The notes below the pieces were generated by a model that saw only the letters and a program-made list of their open reading frames with translations, did no database searches and was not told the DNA's origin. Shown one piece after another: positions 8,899-17,249 of a DNA stretch of 48,462 bases. The position numbers and the translations under genes are program-made. This stretch comes from JACCTH01 sp035281645. GTDB taxonomy: Bacteria > Actinomycetota > Acidimicrobiia > Spongiisociales > ZC4RG35. Position 1 is the stretch's first letter. Each line of letters starts with the position of its first letter. Where the stretch lies: the NCBI GenBank assembly GCA_035281645.1, contig DATEDN010000116.1, positions 1-48,462 on the forward strand, in the 5' to 3' direction.

Positions 8899-10148
8899 TG
8901 GCTCTCTACATCACCGGCCCTGGCCAGATGACGCCGACAGGCGGCGCTGGCGACCGTTTTGCTGCTGCTGCCGCAGCATCTACAGCCGCAGCATCACCCC
9001 CTCCAGCTACACAGACAGCCCCGAACACCCCTGCCCCGGCCTCGATGCACAGCACGGGCGCTCAGGCGCTGATCGCAGAACTGCGCAACGCCTTCCCGTG
9101 GGTGGAGCGCATCGGGCTGACACTGAACTGGTTCCAGAACGTGGCAGCGACAGCCGCCTCGGCTGATGAGGTTGTCCAGCAGATCCGTGGCACCTCGCAG
9201 TACAAGACCCGGTTCCCGGGTCTGCTGCGCCAAGACGGCACGATGCGGATGAACGAAGCCGAATACCTGTCGACCGAAGACAACTACCGGCAGGTGCTGC
9301 GCCAGTTCGGGCAGCCGGATGCTGCCCTGGACAGTCCGCAGGATTTCATCGGGTTCTTCGAGAACGACCTGGATGCCAACGAAGTCCGGGATCGCCTCAC
9401 CGTCTACGAGAACGTCCGCTCGGCTGGACGTGACGTCAGTGACGCCTTCTACGTCTATGCCGGGATGCGGGTGTCCGACGACGACCTGTATGCGGCCGTC
9501 GTCGACCCGGCCAAAGGCCAGCAGTTGACTGACGAGTACAACCAGCGCATCGCAGCCCAGCCATTCGACTATGCGACGTGGATCAACCGAGCCACCGAAG
9601 CTGGCCTGTCCCGTGTCGCTAACACCCTTGGCGAGTTGCAGAAGACCGGGAAGCTGACAGGCGGTGCGATCCAGAACGTGTTGCGCACCGACAGCAACTT
9701 TGCCGCCCAGATCATGGACGCCCTCTATCACGGTGGCGACCCTCGTGGTGGTCGCTTCTTGAACTTGAACGAGCTGATGCAGTCGTTCGAGTACGCAGCG
9801 ATCGGCGCTGCGGCAAAGGGCGCCGGGTTGGAGATGCCGGATAGGGCGAGGGCTGCCGAGATCCGCTCGGCTGGCATCGACCGGGCTGCGGCAAGCAACG
9901 CCTACATGGATTTCGCCCAGATGCGTGGCGTGTATGCCGGCGCAGTCCAGCGGTCCACCAGGACCGGCCGGGACTTCTCGCAGTCTGACTTCGAGGACGC
10001 TGCGTTCCTTGGGAACGGCAGCACCAGAGCCATGCTCGACCAGGCGTTGAAGCAGGAGCAGTCCCTGGGTGAAGCCCAGGGGACAGCCCGCTTTGACGTC
10101 AATCGCACCGGCCAAGTCCGCCAGTCGGGGCTGCGTTCACCTCGCTAG
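8898..10148 (+). CDS. putative internal/minor virion protein
   Basis: This 416-residue protein begins with an alanine/proline/threonine-rich linker (residues about 22-50). A helical domain follows, containing the IRGTSQYKTRFPG segment shared in pattern with the preceding transglycosylase. Its C-terminal part (GRDFSQSDFEDAAFLG…) resembles a motif I associate with proteins encoded just upstream of scaffold and capsid in uncultured podovirus-like genomes. Start and upstream stop overlap as TGATG, so the two genes are translationally coupled. I assign it to the virion interior by context and cannot give a precise function. Confidence 0.6.
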   Translation: MALYITGPGQMTPTGGAGDRFAAAAAASTAAASPPPATQTAPNTPAPASMHSTGAQALIAELRNAFPWVERIGLTLNWFQNVAATAASADEVVQQIRGTSQYKTRFPGLLRQDGTMRMNEAEYLSTEDNYRQVLRQFGQPDAALDSPQDFIGFFENDLDANEVRDRLTVYENVRSAGRDVSDAFYVYAGMRVSDDDLYAAVVDPAKGQQLTDEYNQRIAAQPFDYATWINRATEAGLSRVANTLGELQKTGKLTGGAIQNVLRTDSNFAAQIMDALYHGGDPRGGRFLNLNELMQSFEYAAIGAAAKGAGLEMPDRARAAEIRSAGIDRAAASNAYMDFAQMRGVYAGAVQRSTRTGRDFSQSDFEDAAFLGNGSTRAMLDQALKQEQSLGEAQGTARFDVNRTGQVRQSGLRSPR

Positions 10149-10209
10149 TTCACCAAGGGTTTGGGAGGGGTTGGTGAAGATCCCTTCCGGGTTCCCCCCG
10201 CTACGGAAG
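10149..10209 (+). repeat. two inverted repeats before the scaffold gene
   Basis: TTCACCAA at 10149-10156 pairs with TTGGTGAA at 10171-10178. A second inverted repeat, CTTCC near 10184 with GGAAG near 10204, follows. There is no clear U-tract. These could be a transcription attenuator or processing site separating internal-protein mRNA from the strongly expressed scaffold/capsid mRNA. Confidence 0.4.
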
Positions 10210-10237
10210 GCGTGGACGTAGGGGCGAGAGGTGACAT

Positions 10238-10714
10238 ATGGACGAGTTCGACGACGGCGCTACGGAGTCGGAGGAGTCCGGAGGGCAGCTTCGCAAGAAG
10301 CTCGAAGCCCAGATCGCAAAGAACAAGGAGCTGACGGCCGAGCTACGCAAGTTCGCAGCGAAGGACCTCATCAGCGCCAAAGGCTTCAAGCATGTGAAGC
10401 CAGACGATCTGGTCGGAGTCAAGCCCGATGATCTCGAAGAGAAGGCTGCCGAGATCGAAGAGGCCAAGGTCAAAGAGCAGGAGACGATCCTGCGCAACGC
10501 CTTGGTTGATCGAGGCATCCCGGAGGACGAGATCGAACAGCGTCTAGCGGATCTGACTGGCGACACAAACGCACAGGCACGGCAGGCGGCTGCTCGGGTG
10601 ACCGAGCTGAGTCGGACCCCCGGAACGCCTGTGTCTCGTGGCGAACAGCAGGGCGTATTTGGCGCTGATCGTTTGGCGCAGGTCTTCGGGCCTGACGGCA
10701 AACGCACGAAATAA
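10238..10714 (+). CDS. capsid scaffolding protein
   Basis: A 158-residue, highly charged, coiled-coil-rich protein. The N terminus is acidic (DEFDDG…ESEES), residues about 18-45 form a lysine/glutamate heptad-like helix, and the C terminus is basic (GPDGKRTK). Size, composition and position directly before the major capsid gene are typical of phage scaffolds, whose basic C-terminal tail binds the coat. A strong GAGAGGTGA Shine-Dalgarno lies seven bases before the ATG. A repeated VKPDDL pair near residues 52-65 is visible. No protease domain is fused to it. Confidence 0.8.
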   Translation: MDEFDDGATESEESGGQLRKKLEAQIAKNKELTAELRKFAAKDLISAKGFKHVKPDDLVGVKPDDLEEKAAEIEEAKVKEQETILRNALVDRGIPEDEIEQRLADLTGDTNAQARQAAARVTELSRTPGTPVSRGEQQGVFGADRLAQVFGPDGKRTK

Positions 10715-10740
10715 CTCTCGCATCCCTTAGGAGGGGGTAA

Positions 10741-11691
10741 ATGGCTACCGGAGCCCTGACTCTTCTGGAAGCGGCCAAGCATGGCCACGACCAGCTGAAA
10801 AAGGGCGTTATCGAGACGATCATCCAAGAATCGCCCATCATCGAGCGCATTCCTTGGACGCCGTTCGCAGGTAACGCCTTGCAGCACAATGTCGAGGACA
10901 CTCTGCCGAGTGTCGCCTTCCGTGACGTCGGGGAGACGTATACGGCTTCGCACGGGACGGACACGTCGCACTTCTGGGGCGTGGCGATTCTCGGTGGCGA
11001 AGTGAAGGTCGACAACTTTCTCGTCAACGTCACTGACACCCTCGGTGGCCTGAAGGCCAAGCAGTACGCCAAGATGGCGAAGGCGAACGCCATGCGCTTC
11101 GACTTCGAGTTCTTCGAGGGCGACGGCACCAGCAAGGGGTTCAAGGGCGTCAAGACCCTGATCGACGAGGGCTTCGGCCAGGAGTACGTGCACAGCGCCA
11201 CCGGCGCCGTGCTCTCGCTCGAATCGCTCGACCAGGCCTACGACCTGTTCCGCAGCCAGGCCACGCCCGACGCCCTGCTCATCAACCGGACCTGCCGGCG
11301 CAAGATCACGAGCCTTGCTCGTGCCGATGTGACTGGCACTTCGATGGTGGATTTCGAGCGCAACTCGCTCGGCAAGCAGGTCATGTCGTGGAATGGCGTC
11401 TCGTGCGTCATCCTCGGTGACGTCATCAACGGCTCCGGCACTGTCGTGGCGGCTCTGCCGTTCACGGAGGACCCGGGCGACGGTGGCTCTGACACCTGCT
11501 CGGCCTACTTCGTGAAGTGGGGCTCCGACGACGTGACGGGTCTGCTCGGCCACGGTGGCGATTTCTCGGTGCGTGACTTCGGTGAGACCGAGGCTGCTCC
11601 GCAGCATCTCGGCCGGCTGGAGTGGTACCCCGGCATCGCCATCTTCAACAAGTACAGCATCGTCCGGGTTTCCGGCATCTTGGCTGCCTGA
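10741..11691 (+). CDS. major capsid protein (HK97 fold)
   Basis: This 316-residue protein has the N-terminal pattern LLEAAK…GVIETI…PIIERIPW…GNAL seen in a family of podovirus-like major capsid proteins. A long central alpha/beta body and C-terminal beta strands (GRLEWYPGIAIFNKYSIVRV) follow. A very strong AGGAGGGGG Shine-Dalgarno precedes the ATG. It follows the scaffold gene, and a perfect terminator lies 450 bases downstream. No N-terminal delta domain or prohead protease is evident, so scaffold-directed assembly is likely. The assignment rests on sequence pattern, size and context. Confidence 0.88.
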   Translation: MATGALTLLEAAKHGHDQLKKGVIETIIQESPIIERIPWTPFAGNALQHNVEDTLPSVAFRDVGETYTASHGTDTSHFWGVAILGGEVKVDNFLVNVTDTLGGLKAKQYAKMAKANAMRFDFEFFEGDGTSKGFKGVKTLIDEGFGQEYVHSATGAVLSLESLDQAYDLFRSQATPDALLINRTCRRKITSLARADVTGTSMVDFERNSLGKQVMSWNGVSCVILGDVINGSGTVVAALPFTEDPGDGGSDTCSAYFVKWGSDDVTGLLGHGGDFSVRDFGETEAAPQHLGRLEWYPGIAIFNKYSIVRVSGILAA

Positions 11692-11711
11692 GCACGAAAG
11701 GAGATAGATAG

Positions 11712-12113
11712 ATGCCTGGCACTCTCGTTCGTGACTCGAACGCAACCAACCTGCTCACTGGCTCGACGTTGAACGCAGCGGGGACCACGACCAGCACGGC
11801 CGTCCAGATCGACAAGCCTGGAGAAATCCAGTTTGTCTTGACGACGGGCACCGTGACTGGGACAAGCCCCACCGGCGACTTCGAGGTCAAGGGAGCCGAC
11901 GACTCTGGCATGTCGACCAACGTCGTCAGCTACGGCCGCTTCTCGCAGCGTGACACCACGGATGGAGTCACCAAGTACCTGCGGGCTCGTGTCGACAGCA
12001 AGTACGTCCAGGTGACGGTCATTCTTGGTGGGACCAACCCGGTGTTCACCGGCTCCACCCTGTATGCCCGCATGCCAAACGATCGTCGGACGCAGATCAC
12101 CACGTCTGCCTGA
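11712..12113 (+). CDS. putative head decoration or minor head protein
   Basis: A 133-residue, threonine-, serine- and glycine-rich protein with alternating hydrophobic residues that suggest an all-beta sandwich. It follows the capsid gene by 20 bases with its own strong AAAGGAGATAGATAG leader, and both are closed by the same terminator. High expression with the capsid protein fits a decoration or stabilising protein. No family was recognised from sequence. Confidence 0.55.
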   Translation: MPGTLVRDSNATNLLTGSTLNAAGTTTSTAVQIDKPGEIQFVLTTGTVTGTSPTGDFEVKGADDSGMSTNVVSYGRFSQRDTTDGVTKYLRARVDSKYVQVTVILGGTNPVFTGSTLYARMPNDRRTQITTSA

Positions 12114-12145
12114 CGATCCTGATTCGCCCCTGACGTCGGGGTGTG

Positions 12146-12187
12146 AAGGAGCCCCTGCCGTGCACGGCAGGGGCTCCTTCTATTTGA
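12146..12187 (+). terminator. perfect palindromic terminator after the capsid genes
   Basis: Bases 12146-12179 are a perfect palindrome with 15-bp arms (AAGGAGCCCCTGCCG and its complement) around TGCA, followed by CTATTT. This is the strongest terminator-like structure in the window. It closes the scaffold-capsid-decoration transcription unit. Confidence 0.85.
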
Positions 12188-12196
12188 GGCGTCACG

Positions 12197-12211
12197 CACC
12201 CCTCGGGGGTG
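12197..12211 (+). promoter_or_regulatory. hairpin with Shine-Dalgarno arm (CACCCC/GGGGTG)
   Basis: CACCCC at 12197-12202 pairs with GGGGTG at 12206-12211 across a three-base loop. The 3' arm carries GGGGGTG and the ATG at 12218 follows after six bases. The trailing sequence GTGTCTGTGATG is nearly identical to those at 14647 and 17064. Confidence 0.5.
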
Positions 12212-12217
12212 TCTGTG

Positions 12218-12487
12218 ATGCGAAGCGTTGCTGTCTCTGCGAGTGGAGCTGTCGCCTGCGACTCCTATTGGGGCTTCAGCCTCCGGGAGACCAGCGGCTC
12301 AGCTTCCGCCAAAGTCATCATCCACAAGGGCACTGACAACACAGGGACCGCCCTCGATGTCGTCAACCTCACGGCGAACGAGTCTGCTCGCGAGGTTTGG
12401 TCGGTGGCTGAGAGCGTCGGCCCGCTGCGGAGCCTCTACGTCGAGGTCGTCTCGGGAGCCGTCTCCGGCAACGTGAAGGTCGGCTGA
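12218..12487 (+). CDS. small beta-rich virion protein
   Basis: This 89-residue protein (MRSVAVSASGAVACDSY…) is rich in serine, valine and alanine, with alternating strand patterns and no charged clusters. It ends two bases before the GTG of the glycine-rich fibre gene. The ATG was preferred over the in-frame GTG nine bases upstream because the latter lies inside the hairpin/Shine-Dalgarno element. It is probably a small head or fibre accessory protein. Confidence 0.5.
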   Translation: MRSVAVSASGAVACDSYWGFSLRETSGSASAKVIIHKGTDNTGTALDVVNLTANESAREVWSVAESVGPLRSLYVEVVSGAVSGNVKVG

Positions 12488-12488
12488 G

Positions 12489-13367
12489 GTGGGTGTCTCT
12501 GGTGGCGTCCGGGGACGCTGGGAACTCTTCGCTGAGTACACCTCTCCCGGAACAACCGCAGGCGTGACCCTGCCCACCGACACGCTCGCTGCCGAGATCA
12601 TCGCCGTTGCAGGTGGCGGGGGCGGAGGCGCAGGCCGTCGAGGAGCATCCTCGTCGGCTCGGTTCGGTGGTGGTGGTGGTGGTGCAGGCGCAGCCGGCAA
12701 GGCCACCATCCGAGGGGCTGCTCTCGCTGAAAGCCTGACTGTCGTCGTCGGCGCCGGTGGCGCAGGCGGGACAGCACAGTCCGTCGATTCGACCGATGGC
12801 GCTGCCGGCACGTCGGGCGGCGCTTCGAGCGTCACGGCAGCAACGTCCGGCGTCCTGATCTATTGCGAGCTTGGTCTGTCGAGCGGTAACGGTGGAACGG
12901 CTTCAGCCGGCACCGGTGGCTCTGGACGTACCGGCATGGAGACGTCCGGCACGGGCGGATCGTCGTCGACTTCAGCGACAGCAGGGTCCGGCTCGTCGAT
13001 GTTCAGTGTCCCTTCGCCGGGTGGTGGTGGTGGTGGGATCGACACCAGCAACGTCCCTCGGGCTGGGGGTGGTGGCGGTCGGGTCGAGTCTCGCAACCAG
13101 GCTGCTGCTGCTGGTGGGACCACAGCGAACACGGCCGGCACGGCCGGCACGGATGCCACGACCTATCAGCGTCAGAACGCCATCGGCTTCGGCAACGGTG
13201 GCGGAGGTGCTGGTGCGCACGCCACGACTGCTGGTCTGGCCGGTGGCGCTGGCGGCTATCCGGGCGCCGGTGGCGGTGGTGGTAGTGCGAGTGTCAACGG
13301 GCAAGCCTCGGGCGCTGGTGGCGCTGGAGCGAACGGGTATGTGGCGATTTGGGTTTACCGCCCGTAA
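12489..13367 (+). CDS. glycine-rich tail fibre tip / adhesin-like protein
   Basis: The 292-residue product begins with a short beta domain (about residues 1-40). The rest is dominated by glycine tracts of five to six residues separated by serine, threonine and alanine stretches. It closes with a hydrophobic strand ANGYVAIWVYRP. Such glycine-island proteins form polyglycine-II sandwiches in phage adhesins such as T-even gp38 and often determine host range. The gene starts at GTG and overlaps the next gene by 19 bases. The polyglycine parts are repetitive at DNA level (GGTGGTGGTGGT runs), so replication slippage could vary their length. Confidence 0.65.
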   Translation: MGVSGGVRGRWELFAEYTSPGTTAGVTLPTDTLAAEIIAVAGGGGGGAGRRGASSSARFGGGGGGAGAAGKATIRGAALAESLTVVVGAGGAGGTAQSVDSTDGAAGTSGGASSVTAATSGVLIYCELGLSSGNGGTASAGTGGSGRTGMETSGTGGSSSTSATAGSGSSMFSVPSPGGGGGGIDTSNVPRAGGGGGRVESRNQAAAAGGTTANTAGTAGTDATTYQRQNAIGFGNGGGGAGAHATTAGLAGGAGGYPGAGGGGGSASVNGQASGAGGAGANGYVAIWVYRP

Positions 13368-14632
13368 CACTCGACGACACCAACACAAGTTTCGCTCTCC
13401 CTTCTGCGCTCAACGGCGCCTGGGGCTGGACGAGCCAGGCCCACTCTCAGGGCTGCCTGTGGACTGACGGCCCCACCCAGTGGGCCGTCTGGGTCGACAA
13501 CAACAAGAAGGCAAGGATCGCCCGCAGGACTCACACGAAGGCGTGGGAAGCTTCGGTTGATCTGTCGGCTGCCGGTGGGACTGCGCTGTCTGCTGCGTTC
13601 GATGACGATTCTCACAACTCGGTTGTGGTGGCGGTCGACGATCGTGGCGGGGTGCATGTGGCGGGGAACATGCACGGCGGGCAGGGCGGGGCGTCTGACC
13701 TGTTGAAGTACATGCGGACGTCGCAGCCCGGTCACATCGCTGGGACGTGGGTGACGACGATGGTCGGCACGGAAGAGTCGTCGGTCACCTATCCGCAGTT
13801 CGTGAAGGCGAAGAACGGCACGCTGTATTTCTTCTACCGGGACGGCATCTCGGGCAACGGTGACTTGATGCTCAACAAGTACACGTCGTCCACCAAAGTG
13901 TGGACTCGTGTAGGCAAGATCATCGACGGGAAAGCGTCGAGTCATTCGCCGTATCCACAGCATGTCGCTGTGGATCGGACCACTGGACGCTGGCATCTGA
14001 TCTGGTGCTGGCGGGATACCGGCGACCCGGACACCAACGAGGATCTCTGCGGGGCCTACTCCGATGACGACGGGGTGACCTGGAAGAAGTACAGTGACGG
14101 GTCGAGCTATTCGTTGCCGATCACAAAGGCGTCCGCTGAAGTGATCGTTGATCTGCCAGGCGGTACCACCACGTCGATTCTGAACAACGGTGGGCTAGAA
14201 GTCGACATGAACGGCAGGCCGCATGTCGCCATCCTGATCGAGACTTCAGACGTCTACCAGATCAGGCACGTCTATCACGATGGCTCGGCGTGGCATGACG
14301 ATCAGGTGTCGAGTTTCGCTGCGAGCAACGGCCGTCGGCCGGCTTTGGCCACATTCCGGGATGGCCGGGTGTGGATCTTGTACTGCCATTCGCTGGCGTC
14401 TGGCTACATCAGGGTCTTCGATGTGACCACCCCGGCAAGCGTGCAGCAATACACGGTCCATGCGAGTGACGTCAGCCAGCTCGACGTCACGTTCGACACC
14501 CAGGGCCTCTACGAGCGGGACACCCTGTACATCCCGGCCTACATCGCCAGGACGGATGGGGTGTTGACGCCGGCAGGGATCGACAACCAGAGCAACGTAC
14601 CGATCCTCACGATTCGGACGCTCTCGGCCTGA
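13349..14632 (+). CDS. BNR_4-type beta-propeller tailspike, putative polysaccharide-active protein
   Basis: This 427-residue protein closely follows the BNR_4 pattern. DDDSHNSVVVAVDDRGGVHVAG is followed by a methionine-histidine pair, then LKYMR…P, VTYPQF, FFYRDGISGNGD, HLIWCWRDTGDPDTNEDL and DDDGVTWKK. Members of this fold occur in polysaccharide lyases and glycan-binding proteins, so a host capsule or cell-wall polysaccharide is the likely target. The only start upstream of the conserved domain is a TTG inside the glycine-rich gene, giving a 19-base overlap. Coupled re-initiation is likely. Catalytic activity is not proven by sequence alone. Confidence 0.75.
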   Translation: MGLPPVTLDDTNTSFALPSALNGAWGWTSQAHSQGCLWTDGPTQWAVWVDNNKKARIARRTHTKAWEASVDLSAAGGTALSAAFDDDSHNSVVVAVDDRGGVHVAGNMHGGQGGASDLLKYMRTSQPGHIAGTWVTTMVGTEESSVTYPQFVKAKNGTLYFFYRDGISGNGDLMLNKYTSSTKVWTRVGKIIDGKASSHSPYPQHVAVDRTTGRWHLIWCWRDTGDPDTNEDLCGAYSDDDGVTWKKYSDGSSYSLPITKASAEVIVDLPGGTTTSILNNGGLEVDMNGRPHVAILIETSDVYQIRHVYHDGSAWHDDQVSSFAASNGRRPALATFRDGRVWILYCHSLASGYIRVFDVTTPASVQQYTVHASDVSQLDVTFDTQGLYERDTLYIPAYIARTDGVLTPAGIDNQSNVPILTIRTLSA

Positions 14633-14634
14633 CG

Positions 14635-14650
14635 CCCTGCTCGGGGGTGT
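14635..14650 (+). promoter_or_regulatory. weak hairpin with GGGGGTG Shine-Dalgarno
   Basis: GCCC before the spacer TGCTC can pair with the GGG of GGGGGTG. The following GTGTCTTTGATG is identical to the segment before the membrane protein at 17073. It is the weakest stem of the family. Confidence 0.35.
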
Positions 14651-14655
14651 CTTTG

Positions 14656-15165
14656 ATGAGTGACACCTGCTGCGACCTCTTGCACTGGATCGGCACGATG
14701 CGTGTCGACAAGTGGCGCCGGACTGAGGACTTCGAGGCAGGCCTAGCCCCGGACGAGTCGATCGAGACCGGCCCGAACTTGTTGATGAACGCCGGGATCA
14801 CCCGAATGTGGAACCTAGTCATCGGCACGGGCGCTACCCAGGCAATGGACGCCACCCACTGCCGGATCGGCGTGGGCGACAGCAATACGGCCGCTTCAGC
14901 TGGCCAGACCGATCTCCAGGCTTCGAGCAACAAGCGTTTCAACCTGGTCACCTCGGGGCCGACGGTATCTTCGCAGAGCATCACGCTGGCGACGAGCTTC
15001 AGCTCGTCTGAGGCGAACTGGGCTTGGGAAGAGTGGTGCGTCGACTTCGGGACCGCCAGCTCCGGCACGGTCACAGCCCCGATGCTGAACCGCAAGGTTC
15101 AGAGCATGGGCACCAAGGCCTCTGGGAGCACCTGGACAGCCTCCGTCACTCTGACCCTGGCCTGA
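14656..15165 (+). CDS. tail/fibre-associated structural protein
   Basis: A 169-residue protein with the segment GPNLLMNAGITRMWNLVIG…CRIGVGDS…A…TDLQ. This pattern is common in phage tail or capsid accessory proteins that begin with a helix followed by a beta-sandwich. Serine/threonine-rich strands follow. It lies in a run of short structural genes between the spike and the membrane protein. The ATG was chosen for its spacing from GGGGGTG. The exact location in the virion is unknown. Confidence 0.55.
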   Translation: MSDTCCDLLHWIGTMRVDKWRRTEDFEAGLAPDESIETGPNLLMNAGITRMWNLVIGTGATQAMDATHCRIGVGDSNTAASAGQTDLQASSNKRFNLVTSGPTVSSQSITLATSFSSSEANWAWEEWCVDFGTASSGTVTAPMLNRKVQSMGTKASGSTWTASVTLTLA

Positions 15166-15178
15166 TCGGAGCCGGCTC

Positions 15179-15709
15179 ATGCAGCAACTCTGGACAGGCC
15201 CTTTCCAGCCGGCGCACATCGCAGATGGTTCAGCGCTCGCCTCCTCAACCACCCTCACCGACATCTCGCCGTCCCCGCCGATCGTCGTGCCCGCCAACTT
15301 CCTGGCTCCCGGCATGGCTCTGCGAGTCCGGGCGGCTGGGCGAGTGTCAACGACAAGCACGCCGACGCTTCTGCTCGGCGTCTACGTGGGTGGAGTCGCT
15401 GGGACTGCGATCTGCACAACGGGCGCCATCACCACGACCTCGGGCGTCACCAACGTGACGTGGGGTTTGGAGGCGTGGGTGGTGTGCCGGACGATCGGGT
15501 CGTCGGGCACGGTGCTCGGCACCGGGCTTGCTCACGGCATCTCGGGCACGGTTGGCGTCTCGACGGTTCCGTTGCCCGCCTCCGCTCCAGCAACAGTGAC
15601 ATGGGACTCGACGGCTGCGAAGTCGCTGACGATCGGGGCGCAGTGGGGCACCAGCTCGGCGTCCAACACGATCACCTGCCACCAGTTCATCGTCGAAGTC
15701 ATCGGCTGA
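15179..15709 (+). CDS. beta-rich fibre or capsid accessory protein
   Basis: This 176-residue protein is dominated by threonine, serine, valine and glycine. Strands such as GMALRVRAAGRVSTT and SLTIGAQWGTSSASNTITCHQFIVEVIG are typical of virion jelly-roll domains. GGAGCCGG lies ten bases before the ATG. Context places it with receptor-binding or capsid appendage proteins. No enzymatic feature was seen. Confidence 0.55.
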   Translation: MQQLWTGPFQPAHIADGSALASSTTLTDISPSPPIVVPANFLAPGMALRVRAAGRVSTTSTPTLLLGVYVGGVAGTAICTTGAITTTSGVTNVTWGLEAWVVCRTIGSSGTVLGTGLAHGISGTVGVSTVPLPASAPATVTWDSTAAKSLTIGAQWGTSSASNTITCHQFIVEVIG

Positions 15710-15712
15710 TGC

Positions 15713-15728
15713 GCCGCCTCCGGGCGGC
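15713..15728 (+). promoter_or_regulatory. GC hairpin between structural genes
   Basis: GCCGCC pairs with GGCGGC around a TCCG loop, directly after the upstream stop. CACGGGG and the ATG at 15742 follow. It belongs to the same stop-hairpin-start arrangement as the others, but the Shine-Dalgarno lies outside the stem here. Confidence 0.45.
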
Positions 15729-15741
15729 ACACGGGGTCTAA

Positions 15742-17049
15742 ATGGCTTCGGTCACCTACGATTTCACCCAGGCTGACGGCAACGCCGTCGGCTGGGGCTC
15801 GGCAGGTCTCACGGACCTGTACGTCAAGAGCAACCGAGCCTCATCAAACGGCAACACGTCCCTCCAGTACGGCGGCACCCGAGCGCACGGGATCACTGTC
15901 AGCGGTGACTGGCAGGTCGACTTCGACTTCTATGCCCCGCTGGTCGTCGGTGGCGGTGGCGTTCAGATCGCCATGTTCGACGGTTCCGCTATCGGCTGGG
16001 GCTGCTTCGTCGGTAACGCCGTCCACATTCAAGAGTGGACTGGTGGCGGAGCGAAGACGAACCAGACCAACACGGGCCGCACGGGCGAAGGCAGCGCAGG
16101 CGGCTCCGGAGGCCACTGCACGATGACGCACACAGCTGCTGGCGTCATGAAGGTCTATCTCGATGGTGTGGAGTGGTCGACATACACCGACGCCACGCCG
16201 GCCGCTGGGGCCACCCTGCTCGTCTATGTCGCCAATCTGGAGTCGTCCTCGTACGACGCCTGGATGGACAACCTCACCATCTCCGACACGATCACTGGTC
16301 CGGGGTCCGCCCCAGCCCAGTCGAACACTTGGACGTCGAGATCCCTCCGTCCACCCGGAGCCCGTCGTCCGGGCGCTAGGCCCCAGCGCTGGCGGCTATT
16401 CGACCAGACGGTCGCCACCGACCAGAACCAGATCCTGAGTGACTCGTTCGCTTTCAGCGACGGGCTGGTGGTCTCTGTCTCCTGGCCGCTGACCGACAGC
16501 CTGACCGTGGCCGACACGGCGGCGATTGCAGCCTCGGTGCCGGTTGGCGATTCGTTCGTTGTCACGGACTCATCCGCGACAACGGCCAGCATCCCAGTCT
16601 CTGATTCCCTCGCCGTCTCCGACGCAGCCGTCACTACGGCTGTGGTCACGCTTACCGATTCGGGCACAGGCTCAGATTCAGCAACGGTCACCGTCACGAT
16701 CCCGATGTCGGACGCCCTCGCCGGTGTCGACTCGCTGGCCACCACGGCGACGGTCGCTCTCACCGACATCCTGACCGGGTCAGAGACCCTCGCCCTCACG
16801 GCTCTGGTCAGCGTCTCAGACACCGGCACGGGCACGGACGGCAACGCTGTCGACGATGAGGACCAGAGCCAAGCCGCCCTGTCGGATGTGTTCACGTTGG
16901 GCGAAGCCATCGCTATCTCTGTGGCGATGGCGCTCTCGGAGAACGCCCAGTTCTTGGAGCGGTTCGGCAAGGCGGGCAAGACCATTTCCAGCGGCCTGGG
17001 CGCACGCACGTCGAGAAGTCCAACCCCTCGATTCGAGGCTCTGGACTAG
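15742..17049 (+). CDS. lectin-like fibre protein with degenerate VSDSL repeats
   Basis: A 435-residue protein. The first 185 residues resemble a concanavalin-type jelly roll: paired strands, GDWQVDFDFYAP, and MKVYLDGVEW…YVANLESSSYDAWMDNLTI. A proline/arginine-rich hinge (about 190-215) leads to some nine degenerate copies of a roughly 20-residue unit of the form VxDSLxVSDxAxTTAxV (about 230-400). The array resembles extended beta-repeat stalks. The C terminus is basic. The likely role is carbohydrate binding by a side fibre on an extended stalk. Confidence 0.6.
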   Translation: MASVTYDFTQADGNAVGWGSAGLTDLYVKSNRASSNGNTSLQYGGTRAHGITVSGDWQVDFDFYAPLVVGGGGVQIAMFDGSAIGWGCFVGNAVHIQEWTGGGAKTNQTNTGRTGEGSAGGSGGHCTMTHTAAGVMKVYLDGVEWSTYTDATPAAGATLLVYVANLESSSYDAWMDNLTISDTITGPGSAPAQSNTWTSRSLRPPGARRPGARPQRWRLFDQTVATDQNQILSDSFAFSDGLVVSVSWPLTDSLTVADTAAIAASVPVGDSFVVTDSSATTASIPVSDSLAVSDAAVTTAVVTLTDSGTGSDSATVTVTIPMSDALAGVDSLATTATVALTDILTGSETLALTALVSVSDTGTGTDGNAVDDEDQSQAALSDVFTLGEAIAISVAMALSENAQFLERFGKAGKTISSGLGARTSRSPTPRFEALD

Positions 17050-17051
17050 CG

Positions 17052-17067
17052 ACACCCCCGGGGGTGT
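17052..17067 (+). promoter_or_regulatory. 16-base perfect palindrome with Shine-Dalgarno arm
   Basis: ACACCCCC followed by its exact complement forms a complete palindrome two bases after the upstream stop. GGGGGTGTCTTTG then ATG follows, the same start context as at 14656. Confidence 0.5.
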
Positions 17068-17072
17068 CTTTG

Positions 17073-17246
17073 ATGAAGCGTCTTCTCGCCCTCCTGGCTC
17101 CTTACCGCAAAGCGGTCGTGGCTGCTGCTGTCTCGGCTGTCACAGCTCTAGCTGCGAAGTATGGCCTCGATTTGACAGCTGCACAGACCAGCTTCGTGAC
17201 CACGGTCTTCACCACGCTGTCGGTGTACCTGGTCCCCAACGGGTGA
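17073..17246 (+). CDS. small two-helix membrane protein, holin candidate
   Basis: This 57-residue protein has a basic N terminus (MKRLLALLAPYRK). A hydrophobic helix spans about residues 13-28 and a second about 38-55 (TSFVTTVFTTLSVYLVP). Size, charge and two-helix topology fit a class II holin or a phage membrane protein. It is isolated from the endolysin at 35.1 kb, so a lysis role is only a suggestion. The upstream in-frame GTG inside the palindrome was not used. Confidence 0.55.
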   Translation: MKRLLALLAPYRKAVVAAAVSAVTALAAKYGLDLTAAQTSFVTTVFTTLSVYLVPNG

Positions 17247-17249
17247 CCT

